A DNA stretch of 64,000 nucleotides from Parahaliea aestuarii (GCF_008064635.1 NZ_VRYZ01000004.1:372001-436000), one strand, 5' to 3'; counted from the first letter of the stretch, positions 17,905 through 27,768 are shown. Notes: generated from the letters alone by a model not told the origin. Made by a program: numbers and translations.

Positions 17905-19218
17905 ATGCGCAACCTCCGCAACACCATCGCAATAACCCTGCTGGGCGCCTGCCTCTCCAACAGCCTGCCGGCACTGGCGGCCGGGCAACCTCTGGAGGCG
18001 GCCATCGCCGCCAGCGAAGACCAGGTAATCGCCTGGCGCCGCCATTTTCACCAGCACCCGGAGCTGTCCAACCGCGAGTTCGAGACAGCAAAAACCATTG
18101 CGGCGGCACTGCGCAAACTCAAGCTCGACAGTGTGGAAACCGGCGTCGCCCACACCGGCGTTGTCGGCACCCTGGTCGGCGGCAAACCCGGCCCGGTGAT
18201 CGCCCTGCGCGCGGATATGGACGCCCTGCCCGTCGCGGAGCAGACCGGGCTCCCCTTCGCCTCGACCGCCAGGGGCGAATACAACGGCGCCGAGGTACCG
18301 GTCATGCACGCCTGCGGCCACGACGCCCATGTGGCCATGCTGCTGGGAGCGGCGAAGGTGCTGGCGGAGCAGCGCGAGCAACTGGCCGGTACGGTAAAAT
18401 TCGTGTTCCAGCCGGCGGAGGAAGGGCCGCCCGGCGACGAGGCCGGCGGCGCCGCCCTGATGATCGCCGAGGGCCTGCTGAGCGGCAAGGACGCGCCGGA
18501 AGCCATCATCGGCCTCCACGTATGGCCTAATGACGCCGGCGAGATCACCTACCGCGCCGGCGGCTTCATGGCCGCGGCGGATAACCTGGCCATTACCGTC
18601 ACCGGTCGCCAGACCCACGGCTCCTCGCCCTGGCTCGGCGTCGATCCCGTCTACACCGCCGCCCAGATCACCACCGCCCTGCAGGGCCTTCCGGGGCGCC
18701 ACCTGGATGTGACCCGCGGCCCGGTGGTAGTGACGGTGGGCAGCATCCACGGCGGTGTGCGCGGCAACATCATCCCCGACACCGTCACCCTGTCCGGCAC
18801 CCTGCGCACTTTCGATATGGACGTGCGCGACGACCTGCACGAAAAGCTGCGCAACACCGTGACCGCCATCGCTGCGGCCAACGGCGCCAGCGCGGAGGTC
18901 ACCATCACCGAAGCGGCGCCGGTCACGGTGAACGATCCGGCCCTGCTGAAGCGCATGATGCCGACCCTGGAGCGCGCCGCCGGCGCGGCGCGGGTGCAGG
19001 AAGGGCCGGCCATTACCGGGGCCGAGGACTTCGGCTATTTCGAGCAGCACATCCCGGGACTGTTCCTCCACCTCGGGGTGGGTGACCCGGACACTCCGCG
19101 CACAGAGCGCCCGGCCAACCACTCGCCCTACTTCGATATCGAGGAAGACGCGCTGATTACCGGCGTGCGCACCCTGGTAGGCTTCGCCATGGACTACGCC
19201 GCCACCGCGGAACAATAG
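17905..19218 (+). CDS. Exported M20-family amidohydrolase/carboxypeptidase
   Basis: 437 residues with an N-terminal signal peptide (MRNLRNTIAITLLGACLSNS then LPALAAG). It belongs to the HipO/IAA-amino-acid-hydrolase branch of peptidase family M20. Metal and catalytic motifs are LRADMDALPV, MHACGHDAHVAMLLGAAK and FQPAEEGPPGD, followed by the dimerisation domain and a C-terminal GAEDFGYF. It probably hydrolyses N-acyl or N-aryl amino acids in the periplasm. GGAG lies 7 bases before the ATG at 17905. The frame is open upstream, but that part overlaps the thioesterase gene and is not coding. Confidence 0.92.
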   Translation: MRNLRNTIAITLLGACLSNSLPALAAGQPLEAAIAASEDQVIAWRRHFHQHPELSNREFETAKTIAAALRKLKLDSVETGVAHTGVVGTLVGGKPGPVIALRADMDALPVAEQTGLPFASTARGEYNGAEVPVMHACGHDAHVAMLLGAAKVLAEQREQLAGTVKFVFQPAEEGPPGDEAGGAALMIAEGLLSGKDAPEAIIGLHVWPNDAGEITYRAGGFMAAADNLAITVTGRQTHGSSPWLGVDPVYTAAQITTALQGLPGRHLDVTRGPVVVTVGSIHGGVRGNIIPDTVTLSGTLRTFDMDVRDDLHEKLRNTVTAIAAANGASAEVTITEAAPVTVNDPALLKRMMPTLERAAGAARVQEGPAITGAEDFGYFEQHIPGLFLHLGVGDPDTPRTERPANHSPYFDIEEDALITGVRTLVGFAMDYAATAEQ

Positions 19219-19220
19219 GC

Positions 19221-19919
19221 TCAGATTGGCAGGGGGATAAACACCGTCGATGCGGTGTGCACGGCGCTGGTGATCAGGCGGTCATCGGCGTCGGCCGCCA
19301 CCCGCGCCAGCAGGTCCTGCAGGGCAATCAGCTTGCCAAACAGGCGTTCAAAGCTGAGATTGTCCACCACGCCCGCGTGTTCGTGGCTGATCAGGTAGGG
19401 TCGGCCATCGGGATAGCGGGTGCTTTTCAGCTTCCACACCAGCACCTCCACATTGCGGGCGCTGGTGGACAGGGCCTCGGCATTGAGCTGGTCCACCATG
19501 AAAAACTCGGGCCGAAAGTCGTAGGCCTGGCGCAGCATGCCGCCGAGCCCCGCCACCAAAGCGAAAACCCGGTCACCGCGATAGTCCGCGGCGAAGGCGA
19601 GATTCATGGCGTCGATGCCCTGCCGCCCCTGCAGCTCGGGGAAACTCAGCTTGCGTTCGTTGACTTTCAACTGGGCCAGGCGGCCCTCGATGGTCATACC
19701 GGGGATCTTTTCCAGCTCAGCGGGATTGCGCCGATACAGCTTGACGGTCAACTCCCGCACCAGGCGGCGGGTCTCGCTGATGGCCTCATCGGCCACCAGG
19801 TCGATGTCGGACTTGGCGAGATTCTTGACGTTGTAGCTACCGCAGGCGCCGAGGCCGGACAGCGCGGCCAGCAACAAGAGCCGCGCGAGAAGAGCGAGCG
19901 GTTCAGTAAACCGGTACAT
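19221..19919 (-). CDS. Hypothetical lipoprotein
   Basis: 232 residues from the ATG at 19919. The N-terminus has a lipoprotein signal: hydrophobic LLLLAALSG followed by the lipobox LGAC-GS, so the mature protein would be lipid-anchored in the periplasm. The remainder is helical, and no family was recognised. It overlaps the mgsA 3' end by 17 bases and is convergent with the M20 gene. Confidence 0.75.
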   Translation of the reverse strand: MYRFTEPLALLARLLLLAALSGLGACGSYNVKNLAKSDIDLVADEAISETRRLVRELTVKLYRRNPAELEKIPGMTIEGRLAQLKVNERKLSFPELQGRQGIDAMNLAFAADYRGDRVFALVAGLGGMLRQAYDFRPEFFMVDQLNAEALSTSARNVEVLVWKLKSTRYPDGRPYLISHEHAGVVDNLSFERLFGKLIALQDLLARVAADADDRLITSAVHTASTVFIPLPI

Positions 19920-20313
19920 CCCGCTGATAGCTGTCGCTGTCCAGCGACTGCACACCAAACATCAGATCGGCGCTGGCCCGATTGCAGGCCACTGGTACGT
20001 TCCACACGCTGCACAACCGCAACAGGGCCTTCACATCCGGGTCGTGGGGTGCGGGATAGAGCGGATCCCAGAAGAACACCAGGGCATCCAGCCCGCCCTC
20101 GGAAATCAGCGCCCCGATCTGCTGATCGCCACCCAGCGGGCCGCTGTTATAGCGGTGCACTGGTTGGCCAAGCGCCTCTTCCAGCAGGCGTCCGGTAGTA
20201 CCGGTGGCCACCAGACGGTGAGTCTGCAAGCGCTGGCGCTGGGAAACGGCCCAGCTGATCAGATCGTCCTTCTTGTGGTCGTGGGCCACCAGGCCAATAG
20301 TTCTGCGGGGCAA
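19903..20313 (-). CDS. mgsA: Methylglyoxal synthase
   Basis: Converts dihydroxyacetone phosphate to methylglyoxal and phosphate, a bypass of lower glycolysis under phosphate limitation. The 136-residue protein has [14 protein letters not shown] at the N-terminus, [10 protein letters not shown], the active-site segment [14 protein letters not shown], and [20 protein letters not shown]. It is a little shorter than E. coli MgsA (152 residues), with the difference at the N-terminus. It overlaps the following lipoprotein gene by 17 bases. Confidence 0.95.
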   Translation of the reverse strand: MPRRTIGLVAHDHKKDDLISWAVSQRQRLQTHRLVATGTTGRLLEEALGQPVHRYNSGPLGGDQQIGALISEGGLDALVFFWDPLYPAPHDPDVKALLRLCSVWNVPVACNRASADLMFGVQSLDSDSYQRDVPVY

Positions 20314-20385
20314 TCCGGTTACCTGTCTGTGGAGGTCGATAAGGTGCCCTCATACTAAGGGCATTGTTGTGACAATAACAGGCTC

Positions 20386-21903
20386 CTAGACCGTGGCGCC
20401 GATTTTCCAGGGGTTGAACTCGTTGTCGCCATAGCCGAGCAGCTCACTGGCCGTGCGCTCACCGGAAGCCACCGCCAGTACCCGCTCGAAAATCTCCTCC
20501 CCCTTGCGCTGCACGTCGCTGTCGCCGCTGACGATATCGCCGCAGTTGATATCCATATCCTCGCCCATGCGATCAAACAGGCGCTGGTTGCTGGCGAGCT
20601 TCAGGCAGGGTACTGGCTTGAAACCGAAGGCGGAGCCGCGACCGGTGGTAAAGCAGATGACATTGGCGCCGGAGGCCACCTGACCGGTCACCGACACCGG
20701 GTCGTAGCCGGGGCTGTCCATAAAAGCCAGACCTTTGCGGGTCACCGGCTCGGCGTAGCGATACACACCGGTCATCGGCGTGCTGCCGCTCTTGGCCTGG
20801 GCCCCGAGTGATTTCTCCAGGATGGTAGTGAGTCCGCCCGCTTTGTTGCCGGGCGAGGGGTTGCTGTCCAGTTCCACCCCGTTGATACGAGTGTAGTCTT
20901 CCCACCAGCGAATGCGCTCCAGCAGGGCCTCGGCAATCTGCGGCGTTTGCGCACGCTGGGTCAGCAAGTGCTCGGCGCCGTAAATTTCCGGGGTCTCCGA
21001 GTAAATCACCGAGCCTCCGTGGCGGATGAGCCAGTCCCCCGCTTCACCCAGCGCCGGATTGGCAGTCAGACCGGACAGGGCATCGGAGCCGCCGCACTGT
21101 ACCGCCAGCACCAGTTCGCTGGCGGGTATGGGCTCGCGCCGGCAGGCATTGGCTGCCGGCAGCATTTCCTTCAGCACCGACACACCGCGCTCGATGGCGG
21201 CGCGGGTGCCGCCCGCGTCCTGGATGGTGAAGGCGCGAAAGCGGCCGGAGTCCGCCAGCCCGCTCTCTTCCATCACCCGCTGGATTTGCAGGGTTTCACA
21301 ACCCAACCCCACCAGCATGACGCCGGCAAAGTTGGGGTGGCGGGCGTAGCCCTCCAGTGTGCGGCGCAGGGTCAGGTAGCCTTCGTCGTCCCCCTGCATA
21401 CCGCAACCTGAACTGTGAGCCAGGGCCACCACGCCGTCGATCCCGGGATAGTCAGCCAGCAGGGCTTCGCCCCGGGCGGCAATGCCGCGGGCCACGGTGG
21501 CGGAGCAGTTCACCGACGTCAGCACACCGAGGAAATTGCGGGTTCCGGCGCGCCCATCGGCGCGCAGATAACCCATGAAGCGGGCCTGCGCCGCCGCGGG
21601 TACCAGTGCCGGCGACACCGCGTGGCGGCAGAATCCGTAGTCCTTTTCCAGTTCCCCCATGCGACAGTTGTGCACGTGTACGTGGTCACCGGGCGCGATG
21701 TCAGCGGCGGCAAAGCCGATCACCTGGCCGTACTTGAGAATGGGCTGGCCGCCGGCAATGGCGGTAATCGCCACCTTGTGCATGGCGGGAATCGCAGCGC
21801 GACTTTCCATACTGGCACCGGCCACACCGAGCAGGGCGCCGGCGGGGATATCGTTCACCGCAATGGCAACATTGTCGGCGGCATTGATACGGATCAGGTT
21901 CAT
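20386..21903 (-). CDS. uxaA: Altronate dehydratase
   Basis: Dehydrates D-altronate to 2-keto-3-deoxy-D-gluconate in galacturonate breakdown. The 505-residue protein from the ATG at 21903 has the N-terminal SAF domain (about 1-95, ending GDHVHVHNCRMGELEKDY). The catalytic UxaA domain carries RADGRAGTRN, HSSGCGMQGDD, GLGCET, QCGGSDALSG and CFTTGRGSAFGFKPVPCLK. It is divergent from uxaC, with one regulon operator 96 bases upstream of its start. It is monocistronic on this strand. Confidence 0.95.
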   Translation of the reverse strand: MNLIRINAADNVAIAVNDIPAGALLGVAGASMESRAAIPAMHKVAITAIAGGQPILKYGQVIGFAAADIAPGDHVHVHNCRMGELEKDYGFCRHAVSPALVPAAAQARFMGYLRADGRAGTRNFLGVLTSVNCSATVARGIAARGEALLADYPGIDGVVALAHSSGCGMQGDDEGYLTLRRTLEGYARHPNFAGVMLVGLGCETLQIQRVMEESGLADSGRFRAFTIQDAGGTRAAIERGVSVLKEMLPAANACRREPIPASELVLAVQCGGSDALSGLTANPALGEAGDWLIRHGGSVIYSETPEIYGAEHLLTQRAQTPQIAEALLERIRWWEDYTRINGVELDSNPSPGNKAGGLTTILEKSLGAQAKSGSTPMTGVYRYAEPVTRKGLAFMDSPGYDPVSVTGQVASGANVICFTTGRGSAFGFKPVPCLKLASNQRLFDRMGEDMDINCGDIVSGDSDVQRKGEEIFERVLAVASGERTASELLGYGDNEFNPWKIGATV

Positions 21904-21998
21904 ATAGATAAAGCCCCCGGAAAGGTAATATCGGCATCGGCGCAGCACGGTGTGGGGGGTATTGCGGCGCTTGCCATGGCGGAAACGATACCTTAGTA

Positions 21999-22012
21999 TG
22001 CCACCGGTAGCA
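21999..22012. promoter_or_regulatory. LacI-type operator 1 (uxaA/uxaC)
   Basis: TGCCACCGGTAGCA, a 14-bp near-perfect palindrome with the central CG typical of LacI-family sites. It lies in the divergent region between uxaA (start 21903) and uxaC (start 22053). The identical 14-mer recurs at 31110 and 40750, with close variants at 34172 and 34203. Confidence 0.82.
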
Positions 22013-22052
22013 ATCATACTGGCAATACACTCCTGCAGGCAGGTTACTCTCT

Positions 22053-23468
22053 ATGTCACAGACGCTTTCCATGCACCCAGACCGACTGTTTCCCGCCGAC
22101 GCGGGCACCCGTGCTGTGGCTCGCGCCCTCTACCAGAGCGTGAAGGATCTACCGATTATCAGTCCTCACGGCCACACCGACCCGTCGTGGTTCGCCGGCA
22201 ACGAGCCCTTTGCCAACGCCGCCGAGTTATTCATTACCCCCGACCACTATGTATTTCGCATGCTCTACAGCCAGGGCGTCAGCATGGAATCCCTGGGGGT
22301 ACCCAGCGTCGACGGCGCCGCGGTGGAAACCGATGGCCGCAAGATCTGGCAGCGCTTCGCCAATCACTATCACCTGCTGCGCGGCACTCCGTCGCGTATG
22401 TGGTTGGACAGTGTGTTCTCCGAGGTGTTCGGTTTCGAGCAGCGCCTGGACAGCAGCACCGCCGACACCTATTACGACAGCATTAACGAGCAACTGGCCA
22501 CCCCCGCTTTCCGCCCACGGGCGCTGTTCGAACGCTTCAATATCGAACTGCTGGCCACCACTGAAGGCCCGCTGGATGACCTCGCCCACCACCGGGCCAT
22601 CCGCGACAGCGGGTGGAGTGGCCGGGTGATTACCACTTATCGCCCCGACGCAGTCACCGACCCGGACTACGAGGGCTTTGTCGCCAACCTCGGCCAGTTC
22701 GCCGAGCTGACCGGCGAGGACACCGGCACCTGGGCGGGCTACCTCAACGCCCACCGCGTGCGTCGCGCCTTTTTCAAAACCATGGGCGCCACCGCGAGCG
22801 ATCACGGCCACCCCAGCGCCACCACCGCCAATCTCTCCCCGTCGCAGGCAGAGGCCCTGTACAACACCGTGCGCAGTGGCAAACACAGTGCCGAAGAAGC
22901 GGAACTGTTCCGCGGCCAGATGCTCACCGAGATGGCCGGTATGAGCCTGGAAGACGGCCTGGTGATGCAGATTCACCCGGGCAGCTTCCGCAATCACAAC
23001 GACGCCGTGTTCCAGCGCTTCGGACGCGACAAGGGTGCGGACATCCCCTCTCCCACCGGCTACGTGAAAGCCCTGAAACCCCTGCTGGACAAGTACGGCA
23101 ACGAGCCGGAACTGGAAATCATCCTGTTCACCCTGGACGAAACCAGCTACAGCCGCGAACTGGCGCCCCTGGCCGGCCACTATCCCTGCCTGCGCCTGGG
23201 ACCGCCCTGGTGGTTCCACGACAGCCCTGAAGGTATGCGCCGGTTTCGCCAGCAGGCCACCGAAACCGCCGGCTTCTACAACACCGCCGGCTTCAATGAC
23301 GACACCCGCGCCTTCCTCTCCATCCCCGCCCGCCACGATGTTGCGCGGCGCATGGACTGCGCCTTCCTCGCGGAACTGGTGGCGGACCATCGCCTGCAGG
23401 AAGAGGAAGCGGCGGAACTGGCAGTGGATCTTGCCTACAACCTGGCCAAACAGGCCTACCGCCTGTAG
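22053..23468 (+). CDS. uxaC: Uronate isomerase (glucuronate/galacturonate)
   Basis: Isomerises D-galacturonate to tagaturonate (and glucuronate to fructuronate), the first cytoplasmic step. It is 471 residues, the usual family length. Conserved segments include LPIISPHGHTDPSWF (metal-ligand His-x-His), PSRMWLDSVFSEVFGF, VITTYRPDAVTDPDYEGF and LGPPWWFHDSPEGMRRFR. AGGT lies 8 bases before the ATG. It is followed 12 bases later by a VOC gene on the same strand. Confidence 0.96.
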   Translation: MSQTLSMHPDRLFPADAGTRAVARALYQSVKDLPIISPHGHTDPSWFAGNEPFANAAELFITPDHYVFRMLYSQGVSMESLGVPSVDGAAVETDGRKIWQRFANHYHLLRGTPSRMWLDSVFSEVFGFEQRLDSSTADTYYDSINEQLATPAFRPRALFERFNIELLATTEGPLDDLAHHRAIRDSGWSGRVITTYRPDAVTDPDYEGFVANLGQFAELTGEDTGTWAGYLNAHRVRRAFFKTMGATASDHGHPSATTANLSPSQAEALYNTVRSGKHSAEEAELFRGQMLTEMAGMSLEDGLVMQIHPGSFRNHNDAVFQRFGRDKGADIPSPTGYVKALKPLLDKYGNEPELEIILFTLDETSYSRELAPLAGHYPCLRLGPPWWFHDSPEGMRRFRQQATETAGFYNTAGFNDDTRAFLSIPARHDVARRMDCAFLAELVADHRLQEEEAAELAVDLAYNLAKQAYRL

Positions 23469-23480
23469 AGGGTTGTCAGC

Positions 23481-23858
23481 ATGAAGATTGAGCACATCGC
23501 CTACAACGTCAGCGACCCCGACGCCATCAGTGCCTGGTACTGCGAACACCTGGGCATGCGCGTAGCCCGGCGCATCGACGACGCCCAGAAAACCACTTTC
23601 CTCGCGGACAGTGAAGGCATGATGGTGGAAATCTACTGCAACCCGCCGGATGCAGTGCCTGACTATTCCGCCATGAGCCCCCTGCAGTTGCACCTGGCTT
23701 TTGTATCGCAGAATCCGCAGGCCGACCTGGTGCGGCTCAGCGCCGCGGGCGCCACCCTGGTGGATGACCTGCACCTGCCGGACGGCTCCAACCTGGTGAT
23801 GATGAAGGACCCCTGGGGCTTTGCCCTGCAACTGTGTCGTCGCGGGCCGGCGGCCTGA
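23481..23858 (+). CDS. VOC family protein, second gene of the uxaC unit
   Basis: 125 residues with one complete glyoxalase-type fold: MKIEHIAYNVSDPDAISAWY, an internal VEIYCNP glutamate, LHLAFVS and a final KDPWGFALQL. His and Glu at the usual positions suggest a metal site. It follows uxaC by 12 bases, so it is part of the galacturonate regulon. Its role is unknown; an isomerase or sugar-acid epimerase is possible. Confidence 0.82.
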   Translation: MKIEHIAYNVSDPDAISAWYCEHLGMRVARRIDDAQKTTFLADSEGMMVEIYCNPPDAVPDYSAMSPLQLHLAFVSQNPQADLVRLSAAGATLVDDLHLPDGSNLVMMKDPWGFALQLCRRGPAA

Positions 23859-23888
23859 GGCGAGACAAGCGGGCGCCGGGACGAGCAG

Positions 23889-25547
23889 TCAGCTCGCGCC
23901 CTTTTCCCTTTCCCCTACACTGGCACGCGCACTGAGAAAGCCCAACAGCTTCGCCATGTTGGCGATGTAGCGGTCAAGGGCGATGACTTCCCGCGGCTGC
24001 TGCAAATACCAGGGCGAGGTATCACTGGCATCTCCCACCCAGGTATCGGCATAGCGGGTGGTATCCCGGCCTGTTTGCAGCATTCCACTTTGGCCTGCCG
24101 GATGGGTGGTAAAGCGTTGCAACGACGGCCAGTAGCCGCGCTCATTCAGGCTCGCCAGCAAACTGATGACCTCGGCCTCCGTCAGTGGCCGATCGTCAAG
24201 CTCCCTGTCCGAACCGGGAATCCCCTCCAGCGTGCGCGCGTTGATATAGCGCTCCGGCAGCGTCAGTGCCGGCGCCTGCTGCACGCGTTGCCACAGGGTT
24301 CCCGTGGGCGCCCCGGCAGCCAGTATTGAGCGGTATTCCTCGCGCAAGGCGGCAACATCCAGGCGACCGGCGGAAGGGTAGTGCCGCACTGTTTTGCCAG
24401 GCTGATATGCGAAATAGTAGGCGCCGTTGTCGACATTGCTGCCGCGCCGGTAGATATAGAGCGGCCGGTCGCTACCGAGCTCCACTACCCGGGGGTGCGT
24501 GCGGCCGTCGCGCACGGCTGCGGCGGGCAGCGCCAGGGAATCGAGCCAGTCGAGCGCCGCGGGAATGGGTGTCAGGAAGCGCTGCTCCCCCGTGACCCTG
24601 TAAAAGGCCATCAGGGCGCGGAGGTTGTGCGCCGTCATCGCCGGGGACAGGGCCGCCGCCTCATAACTGCGCCCCGCAGCGGGCGCGCCATCCCGGTGGT
24701 ACTGCAGTGCCCAGCCTGGCTGAGGATGGGGTAACTGCAGGGCCAGGTAGCTGTCCATCCCTTTCAGCGCGGCATCCCGATAGCGCTGCTGCCCGGTCAA
24801 TCGCCAGGCCATCAGCAACAGGCGAATATTGCCATCGGCCACCCCGTCATTGAAGGTAATGGCATCGGCGTAGGGAATGGGCGAGTCCGCCACTGGCGGG
24901 TAGCGCTGGGGCCAGCCGCCCCCGGGAAACTGGCTGTCGAGAATAAAGGCCAGGGCCCGCTCCAGGCCTGGGCCAAACACCTCTCCTTGCTGTGGCGCCT
25001 GCGCCAGGCGCATCAATAACAGAGTGGCTTCGTGGGTACCGCCGTCGTCAAAGGTTGCGTTGCCGAGGTAGTGCTGGAACTCCTCCAGCCGCCAGGCGTG
25101 GCGCCCGACGCGCCCATACCAGTTACGCAGGGCCTGTTCCCCTGCAAAGTCGTGGACATAGTTCCAGCCACCGCTGCTGTGCTGGGCAGCCAGAATCGCC
25201 CGCCCCACTTTCTGTGCCGCGTGCAGATAATCCCCATCGTCAGTGACGTGGTAGGCATCCAGCAGCAGGTGGCCGACGCTGGCCGTACCCGGCGGCTGCA
25301 CCCAGAGCATGGTCGAAGTGGCTTCCAGTTCCCCCCAGCGACGACTGAAATCCGGCAGGTAGTACCAGACAAAGCCGCCGCGATGGCTCACTTCATCGAG
25401 CATAAACCGGGTGGCCCGTTGCATGGCGGAAAGCACCTTTACCTGCAGCGCGGCCGATGCGTCAGCATCGCCCCCGCCCGCCATGCCGGGACTGCACCAG
25501 ATCCATCCCGCACACAGCAACGAAATGAGGCGGCGCCGGCAGAGCAT
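23889..25547 (-). CDS. Pectate lyase, family PL10-like, exported
   Basis: 552 residues with a short N-terminal signal (LISLLCAGWIWCSPGMAGG). The alpha/alpha-toroid repeats include GGWNYVHDF, FPGGGWPQRYPP and AITFNDGVADGNIRLLL, which are hallmark motifs of the PL10 pectic acid lyase family. It would cleave polygalacturonate by beta-elimination, giving unsaturated oligomers in the periplasm. It is the last gene of the GH105-kduI-kduD-uxaB unit, 14 bases after uxaB. Standard PL10 enzymes are usually shorter (about 330-400 residues in the catalytic part); the extra C-terminal ~150 residues were not recognised. Confidence 0.82.
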   Translation of the reverse strand: MLCRRRLISLLCAGWIWCSPGMAGGGDADASAALQVKVLSAMQRATRFMLDEVSHRGGFVWYYLPDFSRRWGELEATSTMLWVQPPGTASVGHLLLDAYHVTDDGDYLHAAQKVGRAILAAQHSSGGWNYVHDFAGEQALRNWYGRVGRHAWRLEEFQHYLGNATFDDGGTHEATLLLMRLAQAPQQGEVFGPGLERALAFILDSQFPGGGWPQRYPPVADSPIPYADAITFNDGVADGNIRLLLMAWRLTGQQRYRDAALKGMDSYLALQLPHPQPGWALQYHRDGAPAAGRSYEAAALSPAMTAHNLRALMAFYRVTGEQRFLTPIPAALDWLDSLALPAAAVRDGRTHPRVVELGSDRPLYIYRRGSNVDNGAYYFAYQPGKTVRHYPSAGRLDVAALREEYRSILAAGAPTGTLWQRVQQAPALTLPERYINARTLEGIPGSDRELDDRPLTEAEVISLLASLNERGYWPSLQRFTTHPAGQSGMLQTGRDTTRYADTWVGDASDTSPWYLQQPREVIALDRYIANMAKLLGFLSARASVGEREKGAS

Positions 25548-25561
25548 CCGTTCAGCCCGCC

Positions 25562-26968
25562 TCAGTCATCGAGACAGGTCGCCAGGGTCGACTCCAGTCC
25601 GTCCCGCTCGAGCTGAACAATGATCGCCGCCAGCGCCTCCGCCAGGCCCGGAACCGCCTGCAGACAGCCGTCCCAGATCAGCTCACTGTCGATGATCGCG
25701 GCAACCGCGCCGGACACTTCTCCGCTGGACTGCCAAAGCCGCTGACACTCCGCCACAGCCGCCAGATCATCGCGCACCGGTAGCACCCTGCCCTGCCACT
25801 GACCGCGGTAGAAACACAGCAGGGCCGCCAGCGACAGCAGCAGCAACGGCGGCGGGCTGCCGCGCGCGGCCAGCGCGGCCAGCAGGGAAGGCAGCAATCG
25901 GGCCCGCCACTTGGACAGGGCATTCAGGGCAATATTCTCCCAGCGGTGTTCCACATGGGGATTGTCGAATCGCTCCAGGATGGCCGCGGCGTAGCCGGCA
26001 ATATCATCCCCTGACAGGTTCGGGCAGATCTCGTCATAGACCAGTCGCTCCAGGTAACGCCGCAGCAGCGGGTGCTGCATGCTGTCAAACACCGTCGGCA
26101 CTTCCAGCATCAGACTGAGAGCGAACCCGGCGGTGTGGGCGCCGTTCAGGATGCGTACCTTGCGCTCGCGCCAGGGAGCCAGATTGGCGACGAACTGCAG
26201 GCCGTCGAGGCCGGCAGCGCGCGCCGGCAACAGCCGCTGCACCGATGTCGGGGCCTCAATGACCCAACTGTAGAACGCCTCCGCCTCAAGCAGTGGAGCG
26301 TCTGCCGGCAGGGTACGGCGGGCGGGGACATCGGCCGGCTCGCCGGTAACGATGCGATCCACCAGGGTATTGCAGAAATGGCAGGCCGATGCCAGCCATT
26401 CAGTAAAAGAAACGGGCAGATGCCAGTCCGCAGCATGGCGCAGCAATATTTGTTGCAGCGTCGTCGCGTTGTCCTCTATCAGTTCACAACACAGCACATT
26501 GACGCCGCGCTCAGTGGCGCCATCGAAGTGCGAAAACCGGTGATAGAGCATGGCCGTGAGCAGGGCCGGAAAGGTCTCCGGGGTGGCCTCTTCCGGCGCC
26601 AGCTGCGCGACGTAACGAATGCCTGCCTCAGTCGTATTGGAGATCACCCAGCGCCAGTCCCGGCTCGCCGCCAGATCCAGGGCCGCCGCGTAGTCCGCAA
26701 ATGGGTTGATCGCCCCCTGCAGGCAGTTGACCGCCTGTACCTCGTCGACCAGTTCACCATCCCGATAGCCCCGCAGCCAGATTTCAAACTGGCCACCATG
26801 GCGGTTGAGCGGCGCCAGCGCGGCGCTGCTACCGGGGCGAGCCTTGAGGGCCACGATCCGGCCGTCAAAATCACCGCGCTCGTTCAACTGCTGCACAATC
26901 CAGTCGACAAAACCGAGCAGGAAAACACCGGTGCCAAACTGGAGGATAGTGGGCGACGAGGCCGCCAT
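25562..26968 (-). CDS. uxaB: Tagaturonate reductase
   Basis: NADH-dependent reduction of D-tagaturonate to D-altronate. The 468-residue protein belongs to the mannitol dehydrogenase family. It shows QFGTGVFLLGFVDWIV (dinucleotide-binding start), VISNTTEAGI, and the catalytic block ERKVRILNGAHTAGF with the essential Lys and Asn. The kduD stop TGA directly abuts its ATG, so it is tightly coupled. A fructuronate reductase (UxuB) is the nearest alternative, but the motifs and the galacturonate context favour UxaB. Confidence 0.9.
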   Translation of the reverse strand: MAASSPTILQFGTGVFLLGFVDWIVQQLNERGDFDGRIVALKARPGSSAALAPLNRHGGQFEIWLRGYRDGELVDEVQAVNCLQGAINPFADYAAALDLAASRDWRWVISNTTEAGIRYVAQLAPEEATPETFPALLTAMLYHRFSHFDGATERGVNVLCCELIEDNATTLQQILLRHAADWHLPVSFTEWLASACHFCNTLVDRIVTGEPADVPARRTLPADAPLLEAEAFYSWVIEAPTSVQRLLPARAAGLDGLQFVANLAPWRERKVRILNGAHTAGFALSLMLEVPTVFDSMQHPLLRRYLERLVYDEICPNLSGDDIAGYAAAILERFDNPHVEHRWENIALNALSKWRARLLPSLLAALAARGSPPPLLLLSLAALLCFYRGQWQGRVLPVRDDLAAVAECQRLWQSSGEVSGAVAAIIDSELIWDGCLQAVPGLAEALAAIIVQLERDGLESTLATCLDD

Positions 26969-27760
26969 TCAGTCTTCCCCCACCGGGCGGCCGATGGTGG
27001 CGAGAATACCGCCATCCACGTAAACGATCTGGCCATTGACGAAGTCGCTGCCGCGAGAGGCAAGGAATACCGCCGTACCCTGCAAATCGTCGGGGTCGCC
27101 CCAGCGATTGGCCGGGGTGCGGTGCAGGATAAACTCGTTGAAGGGGTTGCCGGGTACACGGATCGGCGCAGTCTGGCTGGTGGCGAAGTAGCCGGGGCCA
27201 ATGCCATTGACCTGGATGTTGTACCTGGCCCATTCGGTGGCCATGTTGCGGGTGAGCATTTTCAGGCCGCCCTTGGCCGCGGCGTAGGCACCGACACTGT
27301 TGCGCCCGAGTTCGCTCATCATCGAGCAGATGTTGATCACCTTGCCGCCACCGTTGTCAATCATGCGCCGCACCACCGGACGGCTCATCACGAACACGCC
27401 GGTGAGATCAGTGCGGATCACTTGTTCCCACTCGGCGAGGTCCATCTCCAGCATGGGTACGCGCTTGATGATGCCGGCATTGTTGACGAGGATATCCACA
27501 GGGCCGACTTCAGTGCTCATCTGCGCCACCGCCGCCTCCGCTTCGGTCTCGTCGGTCACGTCAAAGCGATAGCCGTGGGCATCGATGCCCGCGGCCTGCA
27601 ATTCAGCCACGGCAGCGTCAATTTTCTCCTGCGAGGAATGGCCGTTTATCAGCAGTGTTGCACCGGCATCGCCGAGGCCCCGCGCCATGGCGAAGCCGAG
27701 TCCGTGGGTGCCACCGGTGACCAGCGCACGCTTGCCGGTGAGATCGAAAAGTTGGCTCAT
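26969..27760 (-). CDS. kduD: 2-deoxy-D-gluconate/2-keto-3-deoxygluconate dehydrogenase, SDR
   Basis: Reduces 2,5-diketo-3-deoxygluconate (from KduI) to 2-keto-3-deoxygluconate. The 263-residue SDR has MSQLFDLTGKRALVTGGTHG, NNAGIIKRVPMLEM, the catalytic Ser in INICSMMSELG and the Tyr/Lys pair YAAAKGG. NGIGPGYFAT and the C-terminal VDGGIL also match KduD. It sits 8 bases after kduI and immediately before uxaB. Confidence 0.92.
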   Translation of the reverse strand: MSQLFDLTGKRALVTGGTHGLGFAMARGLGDAGATLLINGHSSQEKIDAAVAELQAAGIDAHGYRFDVTDETEAEAAVAQMSTEVGPVDILVNNAGIIKRVPMLEMDLAEWEQVIRTDLTGVFVMSRPVVRRMIDNGGGKVINICSMMSELGRNSVGAYAAAKGGLKMLTRNMATEWARYNIQVNGIGPGYFATSQTAPIRVPGNPFNEFILHRTPANRWGDPDDLQGTAVFLASRGSDFVNGQIVYVDGGILATIGRPVGED

Positions 27761-27768
27761 ACTCCCTC

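Noticed and set aside
20346-20362. Small hairpin GCCCT-N7-AGGGC between mgsA and uxaA
   Set aside because: A 5-bp stem without a T-run is too weak to call a terminator.
22227-23831. 534-codon open frame antisense to uxaC and the VOC gene
   Set aside because: It spans two real genes on the other strand and looks like random high-GC coding with no motif.
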